In this document: positions 34,068 to 46,500 of the stretch, in pieces
How the letters are laid out: each line of letters opens with the position of its first letter
How positions within the stretch are numbered: the first letter of the stretch is position 1
Assembly (NCBI RefSeq): GCF_963678635.1
Contig: NC_087068.1
Coordinates: 57,521,896-57,585,895, forward strand
DNA length: 64,000 nt
Source: Symsagittifera roscoffensis
Lineage: Eukaryota > Xenacoelomorpha > Acoela > Convolutidae
Reading direction: 5' to 3'
Translations under genes and position numbers: made by a program
Notes under the pieces: model-generated
What the model was told of the DNA's origin: nothing
What the model saw: only the letters and a program-made list of their open reading frames with translations
The model's database searches: none

Positions 34068-37000
34068 ATGACAAAATTCATCAGCAATTTGCTGTTACTT
34101 TTACTTAACACAAGAGCCATTTTTTCGTGCTCAGGTAAGTTTCTGAACTAGTTACCCTCAATTTCACTTCTAGAAAAAAATCTCCAACTTTTGTGGATTT
34201 TCATCTTATCTCACGAAAGATTCAGCCTATCATTGAAAAGAATTTAAAACCGAATTGGTTAAATTTACTCCGAATTAATCTATTTTTATGAACTCCATGA
34301 GAAAGCTTTAAGAAATTCAATAACAAAAAAAGAAACTGCTAAATCGAAAAAAAACGTAAATTATATCAGGACTTGGTCAGTCTTTCTTCACATGATCACC
34401 TCAGCTTTCATGACACAAATATCGATCAAACTTTCAAACCTAAGAGGGCTAATTTGTCTAACCAGCCATAAGATAAACATGATCGTCATGAGCTGAACAT
34501 GAGCACCATGTTTAACTTTAGGTCGTCCTTCTTCGTTCAATGTGTCGGGCGTGAGCAGCAGTCAGGCGACCGTTTCTTGGAACTCGATTGCCGGTGCTTC
34601 CACTTATGACTTCAGTTCCTCAATTGATGGATACATTCTTCATTCAGGACTCACTCAGAACTCATACGTGTAAGTGGTGAACAGTCATTTCCGCCCCAAA
34701 GCAGTCATTTCCGCCCCAAAACTCTTCTCTTCATTTCGCTTTAATTAGGTTTTATTACGTGCATTGACATTGAGGCGGAACTGACTGCTTTTAGGGAACA
34801 CATTACTGTGTTTTTGGGGCGGAAATGACTGGGAGCCTTCTAACGTTGCGCAAAGATTTACACGAAATTTGGTAATTCATTTACTGAAGCAAAAAAAACA
34901 ACCACACGCAAAACTTGATGGTTGTTCTCCAATCTACCCCATGCTGAGCTTGATGGCAAAGCCCATATCTGATTGTACAAAATCAGGAGAACGTCCTCGG
35001 CGAACAAGTCCTTTCCTCTTTTTCAAGAAAAAAATGGACCCACTCAAACCACGCTAAATAAACAATTCTGACTCAGAGGTGGAGCAGCGCTTCGCACCAC
35101 TTGCGATACAAAACAAGAAAGCCGCCAAGTCGAAAATTTGAAAAAAACTGTATCTATCAAAATGAATCAGACTGCTTTTGAAAAGACTGTTACCGCGTGG
35201 TAATTTTTCTTCCGATACTAATCTCACAAAGCCGAAAATAAATCAGCAGAAACCCCGTAAGCTGAAAAAAAATCAACAAGACAAGGGCTAATAAAAAGTT
35301 AACAAGTCCCCCTCGCCTTCAACACTTAACTTTATTTGCTCGTGAATTGACACAGTATTAGGCCACTAAGCCGGTATAATGTAGTCCCAAAACTAAGCCA
35401 AAAAAAGGAAAAGAAAAAAAACAAAAGCCAAACAATATAAAAATTAGGACTAATGAAAAACTTTTAAGTCCCCCTCAACCACAAAACACACAAGCCAACA
35501 AACAATTTTTTCGCTCATCGATGAATGCAATATGAAGCCATTAAGCCAATATAATTTAGACCGAGACCAATCAAGCCGAAAAAAAAGAAAACAAAACCGA
35601 AAAAATTGTTGCCACGAAGTTCTAGCAACTTGTACACTCCAGAGGTGACCATAAAAACTACGTTTCACGTGAACGATTCTAAATTAGGTCAATAAGCCGA
35701 TTAAAAACAATCCGAAATCATTTGGGCAGAAAAAAGTTTCAAGCGAAAAAAAAAACGAAGTCAAGAAATTACAAGCAGCCGAAGTAAATAAAAAATCAAG
35801 AGCAACTACAATGTAAATTGCGCATAGAAAAAAAACAAATCTATGATGTGTCAACTAAGCCGACAAAACATAAGCAGACAAATCATAAGCTTTAATTATT
35901 TGAATTTAATATGAACTGAACCTAACTTTACCATTTCTAATTTATACCATTCTTTAAACCAAGTTATTTACGGAGAACAAAGTCCAGGACTCGATTGCAA
36001 CACCTTGCTAATTGCAAGGATAAAGACAAGAGTCTATTCATTGTTTTTTCTGACAAAGAGGAGAATGAAAAGACAAAATAAAATCCTTTTTTAAGAACTT
36101 ACTAAAATCGTAATGGAAAATTAACTGCACGATTACCAAAATACATTGAAAAAATTTTCAATTTTCGAAAAGAACAGGTACTGGCCGGGTTCCAAAACCT
36201 CGACCTGTTGCAACCCAGGCATTGTTTGTTGCCTCTGCGCCATATGTGCACAATAAGACACTGAATTTCATGACCACAAATCTCAAGTTATCAAATGATT
36301 CATTGATTCTGCTTAACAAAATAGCCTTAAAAAAGTCTGTTCTGATTTGATCGCAAGCGTAATTATAAAAAAGGCGAATGACCGAGGAAATAAAATTCGT
36401 GCTACTGAGGACAGTTCGCTTCCCCACAAGCTTCGGAAACCTCACTGATTCTGTTTGTTAAGTGTTGACAGCCTGATTGGAGGGACCAGGTATACAATCA
36501 CTGCACGAGTGGAGGCCATCTGCAGTGGCACTGCCTCGGATTCATTCTCGGATGTGATCATAATCACCACAAGTGAGATTTTCTGTCCAAAACTTGCCAG
36601 TATATTGGTTATTACAAAATTAAATACTTGCGGTATTGAATCCGCATGACTTAAAGGAAGGGCGAAACGTTCCTGGGTTACTTGTTTCAGAGCCTGAAAA
36701 GCCAACGGCTGAGATCCACACGGTGAGCGAGAGTGTCATCAACATCGTGATGATTAGTAAGGGTCCCGTTGATACATTCACCATCGTCAACTCAGTGCTG
36801 CCGGGTGCAAACAACACCAGCCCTAAGAATTCACACTTGATCAGTGGACTGCGTCCAGGAACTACCTACACCTTCCAAGTACATTTTCAGTCTACTTCAA
36901 ACTGTTCAGACATACGGTGGCAAAATCATTGAGAACCCTTGCCCCTTACGCGAGCATGTTATTATGAAATATGGGATCAAATTCACTACTATTTAAAAAA

Positions 37001-37580
37001 CTTTGTTAAACGTAGAAATTTTCTGTAATTTTGTTACCTATGCGAGAATAGGAATCCCACTGCAAAAGCCAAAAGCCTCTTTTAGACAACAAAGCGATTA
37101 TTTGTGATTTCAGATCTATTCCACCTTGAATGGAGTCAACTCGGACAAACTTCTCCTGGAGCACCAAGTACCCAAAGGTGAGCTAATCTATTAGCATAAA
37201 CTATGACACCTACTACACAGGCATGTTGCTATTAGGTCCATGTGCAATATCGGGTGTACTGTTGCCTCCCCTTTTATTATGACAGCAACGCAGTTCAATT
37301 TGTTGCTCTGAATAACAAACAGTTTAATTTTCTTGGGAGCTAATTCAGATCAAAATTTCGCCACATAATATGCTTGCATTTCTAAATTATTTCAATGTGG
37401 ACATTAGTTTCAAATCCTCTCCCGGAAGAATCCGAGTTTCAACAAATAAATATTTGTGTAGACAAAAATGCTGGGATGAACCCATGGGCTAAAGCCGCCA
37501 TATATTTCGCGGTCATTTTCGTACTTCTGATTCTGTCATGTTGTATGACGCTATTCAGCGTCGGTTCACGGAGTCGATAA
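34068..37580 (+). CDS. Single-pass membrane protein with two fibronectin type III domains
   Basis: Six exons: 34068-34134, 34522-34669, 36472-36572, 36691-36878, 37114-37177 and 37408-37580, 246 codons plus stop, phases agreeing at every junction. Exon 1 is a signal peptide (MTKFISNLLLLLLNTRAIFS). Exons 2-3 encode one FN3 domain (SSQATVSWNSIAG, then NSYVLIGGTRYTITARV). Exons 4-5 encode a second (SGLRPGTTYTFQIYSTLNG). Both domains are flanked by phase 1 introns, the usual arrangement for shuffled FN3 modules. The last exon has a short stalk, one transmembrane helix (IYFAVIFVLLILSCCMTLF) and a cytoplasmic tail of only about nine residues (SVGSRSR). It looks like a small adhesion or receptor-like protein or a truncated receptor phosphatase ectodomain; no orthologue is recognised. 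A splice acceptor lies 5 bases before the ATG. Confidence 0.75.
34682..34831. mobile_element. Palindromic MITE-like element
   Basis: CAGTCATTTCCGCCCCAAA appears twice at the left (34682, 34702) and as its reverse complement TTTTGGGGCGGAAATGACTG at the right (about 34812-34831). Interior is AT-rich and non-coding. It lies in intron 2 of the FN3 gene. Confidence 0.75.
36176..36240 (-). repeat. tRNA-derived SINE head, degenerate
   Basis: On the minus strand: A box-like TGGCGCAGAGGCAACAAACA and a decayed B box (GGTTTTGGAACCC). The associated body with AAGCCGA-type words runs left to about 35076, where the GAAGC/GCTTC-like motif occurs. It lies in an intron of the FN3 gene, antisense to it. Confidence 0.55.
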
Positions 37581-40509
37581 ACAGATGAAAAACGAACGGA
37601 GGAATGGATACGATTCGGACATTCACGACAGTTAACCTTCGAATAAAATGCCGCATGATAATTTGATCAAATGCCTAGTTGTCACATTACTAACTGGTAT
37701 GCACAGTTAATATATATGCTCTTAAAGCACTTTGAATGTGAAGAAAAATTTACGTTCAGCACTTTTTTGATGAAATTAACCCAATTTGAAAAAAAACTGA
37801 ATTAATTGGTAAAGTTTTTATTTCACTGAGAAATCTAAAAGTTGAATTCCACTTTCGAAAAAAGAAGTCACTCACGTTTTTTCCTGCTATTTAAACGTTC
37901 GCATTTGAAGAGTCTATTTACCTAACTTTCAGCAGATGACCTTCAATTGAACTCAAAAAGTGCACACATACCTAAGTGTATTCATATAAATGCATTAATA
38001 TAAACTAATGTAGTTATTACAGCATTTCAAGGCGTTCATTACTCCTTAAAATGTCACCAATACCTCTACAAGTCTTGCAAAAAAATTTGGGTCAATCCCT
38101 GTTGCGCCGAAACCAAGTGTTGTCATTAAAAAAATTGAGCGTCAAGTAGTGCGGGTTTTTACGATTTTTTTTTTTATTTGCCCCCGGCCTGCTCAGTGCA
38201 GGACCAACCGTGGGGGAGGGGGAGATGTTATCCATTTTGCCGCAGCTGGTCCCACCTTGAGGAGGCGGATGACACTAGGACCCCTCCAGCCGTGACCGAA
38301 GCGGGATTCGAACGCATGACCCTCGTGTTAAGAGAGATGTGCCTAACCCACTTGACCACGACTGATCGGGTTTTTTGGGTTTTTACCAACAGTTTGGGTT
38401 TTTACGATCATCCGTACTGAAATATTACAGCATATGAAACATTTTGCCCTCGAAACAACGCAAAATAAGTTGACTAAGCCGATAGCATTTGCCAAAACCG
38501 CAATCGAAAAAAAATCGCAACGAAAAAATACATATTCCACATAAAACTTTGCAGATAAATTAATTAACTGTCTACTAGAAAAAACCCGTGCTTTAGAAAG
38601 TAAGCCGATGAAAAACATTAACAGATAATATAAATGGAATAATACAAAATTATTTTTTCTCCGCGCAAAATTAAGTACGCAGAAGCACTGTACCAAGTCG
38701 AGTTCGATTCTTTCGAAAGGAAAAGAACAAGTTTAAAACGCTTATTCAAGTTAGCTTGTTTACCAAAGCTGGTATGATTTATTCACAATTCAAGGTTCTC
38801 TCGATTCGATTTTTCTAGGTGTTCTTTTCATCGCTAATGGTTATTTCGGCTCGTTTTTTTTTCAAAATGGCAATTGTGTTCGTATAGCCAACGTGTCTTC
38901 TTGCTAGTCAGTCAGATTGTCTCACCGAGAAAAAAAACGAAACTGTTTGAGCAAAAACAAGTTCGAAATAATAGATCTACCAACAGTTTGGTCTTGAATA
39001 AAGTAGAGTTTGAAAAACATGGCGAGTAAAAAAAAGACGATAACAGAGCATAGCAAAAATCTTACACAGAAGCGAAGGTGTACTTCGCAAACACAAGCGA
39101 CAACGCGCCGAAAGCTTGCCCTCGAAAACTAAATAACGTGTAAAATGTAAAGCTAAGCCTTGAAAAAGAAAACTTTCTCGACGAGCCGAAATCTAACCCC
39201 AATTTGAAAGCCTCCCTCACATCTACACCATGTGGTCTTGAGTTTGTCAAAACTATGGCCACCAATAAGGCGGATAAGCACATGCTATCAAATTGCCTGT
39301 GCTTTGCTTAGGCTAAGCAGCAAAAGTTTTACCAAAATGAGCACCATTTTATTGAGTTGAATTGGGAAAAGTGGACTAGTACAATAAGACAATGCTCGCA
39401 AGCATCACTTATGCAAGTAAACGGTGTGAAGCCAAAAAAATGAGCATACCAGACATTGTACTGAAAAAAAAATGTATCATACCAAAAAATTGAGAACTCG
39501 TACAGATAAGTTTCAAGTCCCACTCAAGACACTCACACAAGTTTTAAAAAATTAATGGCAAGACAGATTATCGCTACTACAGTGCCTGTGTCTTCAGAAG
39601 TCTGCTGTTACAAGGTTTGTTACAAGGTTGGGCGAATTAGGTTGAGAAAAAAAGAAGGTTCGTACTAAAACACTAACGCTCGCAAGCTGGCTAGTGCAAT
39701 GGCTACCTAAAAACAGAACAAAATCAGCACGACCTTAATTAGAGCCTGAACTACGTTCACCGACTCTTTATCCTCGTCATAATGCAAGGATACATGCATG
39801 TGAACAAACCAACAAACGTGAACAGTTTTGTTCTTCATAACTTGAATCGTAACTTCACGCGTTTAGCCATATTCACACGTACAACAACAATAAAAATTGA
39901 AATATGGGGGATTGGAAAAGAGTCGAAGTAAAAGATCTTTTATAAAGAGCAAGTTCAATTTCTTGCAGATTTGAAAATGCTGTACAATAGAAGAAAATCT
40001 GGTCCCCGATTACAAAACAGAGTCCCTCGCAAGCTTAATTAGTGAGTTCATTAGCTTTTAAAACATGTATGGGGAAGTGTTTAATTCAAATCCAAGTTAC
40101 CACTAATTCAACAGAGTAATAAAAATATTTACAGCAATTTTTACTATAAATAGACATTTTGCTGGAATTGAGCAACTAAATTATATCATTTAAAGCCAGT
40201 ATTTAATTTTGTAATGAAAAAAAAAAACAATTACTAAAAGGTGATTTTTTGTGTGACTTGAAAACGATTGTAGAGAAATTTTTCTCAATTTTTGTCTCCC
40301 CCAAAATAGTAATTCAAATTTAACTTCTACCTTCCAAGGTTTTGCCTTGAACCGTTCAGCAAATCTGAAAGACATTTCAACTCAATAAATTATGACTAAA
40401 CAATAGGAGCGGAATAGTTGCTCAATGAGTTACACAGGTCCAAATTAAGAAATGAGGAATATAAAACTATATTTACAGGACTACACCAGTATTCTGCACA
40501 CTACTACTG
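37581..40509. other. Intergenic, repeat-derived
   Basis: Separates the convergent FN3 and TMEM64 genes. It contains a copy of the 32656-type dispersed repeat (37755-37950), a GC-rich SINE (38178-38372), a GAAGC/GCTTC-type repeat (about 39065) and a TTAGGTTGAGAAAAAAAGAA-type repeat (about 39637). No gene is supported. Confidence 0.5.
38178..38372 (-). mobile_element. tRNA-headed SINE with GC-rich body
   Basis: On the minus strand a very tRNA-like head (TGGTCAAGTGGGTTAGGC A box; GCGTTCGAATCCCG B box) is followed by a GC-rich body of about 115 bp ending GGCCGGGGGC. The body recurs at 44990-45118 with about 90% identity. Confidence 0.82.
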
Positions 40510-43500
40510 TCACACCATGTCCTCTCTAAACACTACATTTGAGACTCCATTTGGCCTGGAAGATAAATTAGATTTGTGGCTGCAAGAGAGACTCGAAGAG
40601 GTGCGACTTCCTGACGAACCCCCGCCACCTAAGAGTTCTTTAGTCTCTCTGTCACCTTCGTCGTCATCACTTTCATCTTCGTCGTCTTCATCATCAGTGA
40701 CACGAGGACTCTGCTTGCACTGCTTCTTCTTCACAACCACCGCCTGTTTGCTCCCCCCTCCCCCATTGCTAATTACATTTGCACCCCCATTATTTCCACC
40801 GCCGCTGTTGTTTGCACCACTCGTGGTGACTTGTTGCAGTTTGCTATCTAGATTCTGATTGGCTAGTCTGACTACCAATGAGGAGACGAGAAAGCAGGCG
40901 GCTATTTGAAAGATGAGGATGATGTAGTAACTCTTGTTGTGTCTGCTAGAAGTCACTTCTTCTATCGATCTCAGTGTAGTTCCTACAACAATCATCATTT
41001 TTCGTCAAATATCGGTAATGAACAAACTTTTGATCTTGATCAAAATTCGTTCTTTTATAAAATCTCATCCGACTTAACCAATAATCGGGTTATAATTATA
41101 TTCACAGAGACTAAGCTGCACTTCACAAACACGACTCTTTTGCCCCCCTCCCCCCACCTGTAAATTTTTTAAAAAAATTTTCTGTTTTTTGACAGTGAAT
41201 CTCAGAGTACTACCGGACATTTTAAGGGGAAAAAATCGGTAACTAGGCTGAAACTCTCCAGAAATGGGCTGACAGTCAATGGGCTGGGAAATTTTCGCCA
41301 AAAAAAACATATTATAGAAAATTGCATGCAATTGCCACATAGGCTCCACGATAGCTGATTAAGTAGTGTGTGCAAAATGCAATACAGAATTTGAAAACTA
41401 ATCCGACAAAGATTAAGTCGACAACCATGAAACTGAAAAAATCATCTGGAGAAAATAACAGAGAAGCGGAACTGAGCTTCGAACCTCTTGCGACACATCA
41501 TAAAACACAGAGGCGAAGTTGCACTTCGCATACACAAGCAAAAACATGACCGATAACGCTAATGGGAAAAACTGAATGAATAAAACTATGAGCCTACAAA
41601 ACTTCGTAAGTGACACACGCCAATTATGAATCTACATAATTGCTAAGTGACACAAGCCAATTATGAAGCATTAGCAGCACCAGTAATTTCTAAAAAATAG
41701 AAATTTACCACCTAACATGTCTCAATTTATAGAGCGGACGCATTTTGAAATAGTATACGACAAAGTTCATTAACATCCGACCCTGCCCAGCTTCGAACCC
41801 TCTTATTTTGTTGCGGGCCTCCTTTCCTACCTCTACGCTGCAGATCCATGATACCTTGAAGCTAAAAGGCTATTTGTTATATAATAGTCATGTGTTAATA
41901 TCCTTAGCATTGGCTGTAATGAATAGCTAGCTGGTTATTGATCAAAATGAACACATTTTGTCGCAAAACATTTGCAGCGCAAGAATAATTGCGACTTAGG
42001 TTGGAAAAAAGGAGAGTTCATACCATAACACAAGCTTTGCTTGTGTACATATCTAAATTCTATAAGTAGTAGCTTGTGTAAATATCTAAATTCTATAAGT
42101 AGTATGTATACTAGATCTATCAGAATAAAGATTATTTTTCTAAAAAACGTCAAGTCAAAAGCATCGGACGAAATCAGCATCAGACGAAACTTATCAAAGT
42201 GTAATAATGCCGAAAACACCACGCGAAACTAGCATCGGACGAAAGCTTACCAAGCTGTAATCAAGCAGAAAACACCTCAAGCAGAAAGCCTTCGAGCAAA
42301 ACAAAAGCATTTCAACAATTGAAGCTAATAAAAAAACGTTCAAGTCCTCTTTTCCCTCAAAAAACCCACACGCAAGCAAAAACTGTTTACGCTCGTCAAA
42401 CGACACAATATAAGACCCCTCAGCCGATAAAACTAAGAACAGAAAACAATTAAACCGAAAAGAAGGGGCAAAATTTTACACTTGCGATACCACGAAAATA
42501 GCATTGTAAGCTAGCAGACAGGAAAGGAAAGAAAAACCACTCAATCCAAAGAAAACGGACTATAAACGTTGAAATATAAATTCTATACTGAGATTTTTAA
42601 CGTTTTGTGCGGTAAGAAGAAAAACAAACAAACTATGTTTCCCTCAAATGAACCAAAATTAAGTTAAGAAGCCGATAAATTATAAACCAAATTCAGCCCT
42701 AAAAAGTGCAATAGAAAAACAGAAAGAAGCCTAGAATTAGTTTTAAAAAAATTCGGCTACTTCTGGGATTCTATCTGCAACCTAGAGATTATGAGTCTCA
42801 CATACTAACCACTCAGTCACGGACGCTTCATGATCACAAACACTAGCCACAAATAAAGCAGAGAACAGATGCTATGAAGTTTCCAATGCTGAACAAAATT
42901 ATTTACGGAAAAAACGTCTAGTACCCGATTGCAAAAACCTTGCTAATTGCAAGGGTAAAAAATTATCTAAAATTGCAAAAATCTCGCAGTTGAAATACAA
43001 GAATATCGTGTTGAAAATTTTTTCAATAAGGATTTTAAATGCTGTATGAGATAAATAGCTTTTTTTCGGTTCAATTGATGAAATTCAAAAGCATCAGCTA
43101 TGATAGCTTTTTATTATTCAAATGCCAAAGCACACGTGATTACACTCCTAATGCATCACACCGATTCAAAAATGACACCAAAAGTAACACTACTACTTAG
43201 CCACCTAGGTTGGAAGAGACCTGCATCATACTATAACACTACGCTACGCTCAAGTTAACACGCAGAGCTTTCCCAAAAAGGATTGCAAGTGAATATCTTT
43301 TTACATTTGAACCACCTGAATTACGTTTATTTCTCACTTTCTTCGGATTTAAAAGAAAATAATTTTTGTTTTATTCTGCCGTACCAATGTATGCGTTGAT
43401 TGCTTGGGTTGGCAAGAGACCTAGCACTGAGGCTACAATGTAGTTGCAGTTGGACACTTCACTCACAGCGAAGAATGCATTCATCAGGCCGAAGGGGAGG

Positions 43501-46500
43501 GGGGTGAGCCGAGAGAGAAGAACCAGTTTGAAGGCGTGTTTCGTCTTCAGCAGATCCATCATCGGCGTCACTCTCTGAGGCAACTTGGTGATCACTTTCG
43601 ATAGACACTGTTTGAAACACACTCTGAAACACAACCACCACCACAACGTCAACAGACACTTAATAAGGACACCCATAGATCTCATGCAGGCCACAGATAC
43701 TTACAGTAAATGAACAGTAAATGAATTTGTTGAACTGAGTGACTTTGATATTTTAAGCTACTAAAAACTGGCAGGTAACAAAGACAGTCATGTTTTTGTT
43801 TTTCTTCCAGTCACAATGGAAATATTTAGCCTTGTAGATATTGTTAATGCCAAATTGACAGCAAAATCCCTTTTCATCATCGACTCTGATTGATGTTAAC
43901 TAACCTTAAACTTCTCATTTTGATGTCGGAAATCAGTTTTGCACTCAATTCGGTACGTAAAATTTTCACATATTTTAGTTCACCTAAAAAAAGCGCATTA
44001 TTTCGGCCTTAAAAGTCGCTTGAGGTCAAAGATAAGGCAAACAACTTTGTAATTAATGTTAATGTAAAATAGGAACCAAGATATTAAAAGCGGAATCCAG
44101 CAGTACGCCTTGATCTCTGGACATTTATTCAGTACTTTTGTATTTTTGATGATAGAGGTTCTTGATACAGTTAGTTTCGTCTCGTTTATCAAAATATTAG
44201 TGTGTGATTTAATAATTATCTGTTAGAAATTGAGACAAACCTGTTAGCGAAGTGGACAGTAGATATGCCGATAGAGGAAGATACACACACCACAATGATA
44301 CCACCAATGAATCCATAGAGAAAGCCCGCACTTACATTCAGAACGATGTAGCCCCACGAAATTGGCTGAGATACGAACACGAATAGAGCTACAAATAGGG
44401 CTATCTGCTTTCCCTCGTTCAAGCCTTGTAAATAACGCAGGCTAAAACGGAAATTAAATTGAGTAAATTATCCGACAACTGGGTCTAGGGCAAACGTCAA
44501 TTATCTCAAACATCCGCTATGTCAAACATCCGAACCAGGGGCGGATTTAGGAGGGGGCAGGGGGGGGGGGGGGTGGACGCCCCCCCCCCCCCCCTCAGGG
44601 ATTCGACCCCCTGCCGACCTCCCTTTGATACTTTTTCAGAAATCCATTTTTGGCCGACCGACCCTAAAATTTTTCTAAAGGCGCCTTAGGCGCCAATATA
44701 TACTAACTTTGAGGGGGAGCGCGCGCCAAAAAAACGCTATTTTTTGGTCAAAATTTTTCAAAAATAGCCCAAAAACGGCTTTTTTTGACTGTTTTTTCAA
44801 AAATTTGCCTACGGCGCGGAAAACTTTGCCAAAATAGGGGCAAAACAGTGCTTTGGGAGAGCTCGAAAAATCAATTTGGTCGACCTAAAAAAAAAAAAAA
44901 GGTCGTCAAAATTTTGGAAAATTTTTTGAAAATCCGCCCCCCCCCTCGAGAAAATCCTAGATCCGCCCCTGATCCGAACTTATTTAAGGGAGGGGTCCCA
45001 GTCGCGGCTGGAGGGGTCCCAGTGTCATCCGCCTCCTCAAGGTGGGACGGCTGCGGCGAAATGGATGACATCTCCCCCTCCCCCACGGTTGGCCCTGCAC
45101 TGATCAGGCCGGGGGCTAATAAACTTATATAACAACCAGCGTGTAACGCACTTCCAGTGCTTCGAAATTTTTACAACTCAAAAACATGAGCAGAAATTGG
45201 GAACAAGATCTGCAACCTCTGGGTGCACCCTGACAGCACATAATTACTTTTCAAATTTTGAAAAACCATTGAAAGGTCAAATACCGTTAATTAAAAGGAT
45301 TTGAGCATTCGTATTTGGAGGCAAGATTCGCACCGCCTGAGAGTACCTCGACGATAAAGTTGTCTCACGATAAGGTTGCGAATTTCAAATTTTCTGAAGT
45401 TTTCTACAGATAACCTTTGAAAATTAAAGGCATTTGGGCAGTCGCCCTTGGACGCAAGATTTGCAAGCCCTGAAATTACCTTCACAGTACCCAATTAAAG
45501 GGTTGGGAATTTCAAATTTAATCGAAAAAAATCATAAAAAACGTCATATCTCGAGAACCAAAAGGATTTGAGCAGTCATAACTGGAGTGGAGATTCGCAA
45601 CCCTGAGAATGAAGCTTGTAGCGCACCTCCGCTGCTTCGAATTTTGACGAATCATAAAAAACGGCATATCTCGGAAACAGTTTTTTTTTTACTTTAGAGA
45701 GCCTGAACAGTCAAATTTGGAGGTAAGATTTCCTACCACTGAGAGTAACCTGAGATTGCTCCACTAAAGGGCTAGACATTTGTCAAGTTTTTAAATTCAA
45801 GTTGCGGTAAAAACATTGGGAAAAATGTTGTATCTTGAGAACTAATTCAGCAGTCACATTTGGAGGAAAGATTGGCAACCCTGAGACTACCTTGGCAGCA
45901 TTCAGTCGCATTTGGACGCAAGAGCTGTCGCATTTTGAAAGCAGTCGCATTTGCACGCAAGATTTGCAACCCCAGAGTGTACACTCACAGTATCCAACAA
46001 CAGGTTAAGTATTATTAGATTTTTTGACCTGTTCAAATCTAGTTTAAATTTTAGAAAAAATTTTAGAAAAAATCATAAAAAACGTCATATCTTGAAAACT
46101 ACAAAAATTTGAGCAGCCATATGTGGAGGCAAGATTCGCAACCCCTGAGACTATCCTCATAGTACCCAACTACAGAGCTGGGAATTTCAAATTTTTTGAA
46201 CTTTTTTAAACCTAAGTTTTCTGAAAAAAGAAAAAAACAATAAAAAACGTCCTTTCTCATAAACTAGAAGGATTTGACCGGTCAGATTTGGAGGCAAGAT
46301 TCCCAACCCCTGGGAATATCCTCAAATTACCCAACTACAGAGCTGGAAATTTTAAAATTTTGAACTAATTAAAAAAAAAAAAACACAAAAATGTAATATC
46401 ACAAAAACTACGAGTATTTGAGCAGTCATATTTGCAGGCAAGAATCGCAAACCCTGAAAGTACCCATCTACAGCAAATTGCCTTTTTTTGTATTTTTCTG

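Noticed and set aside
40418-40858. Plus-strand frame of 146 codons, serine- and proline-rich
   Set aside because: Shadow of the low-complexity tail in TMEM64 exon 4 on the other strand, which is supported by homology and splice phase.
44785-45132. Plus-strand frame of 115 codons
   Set aside because: Runs through the end of the hAT MITE and into the SINE body; a chance product of GC-rich repeats.
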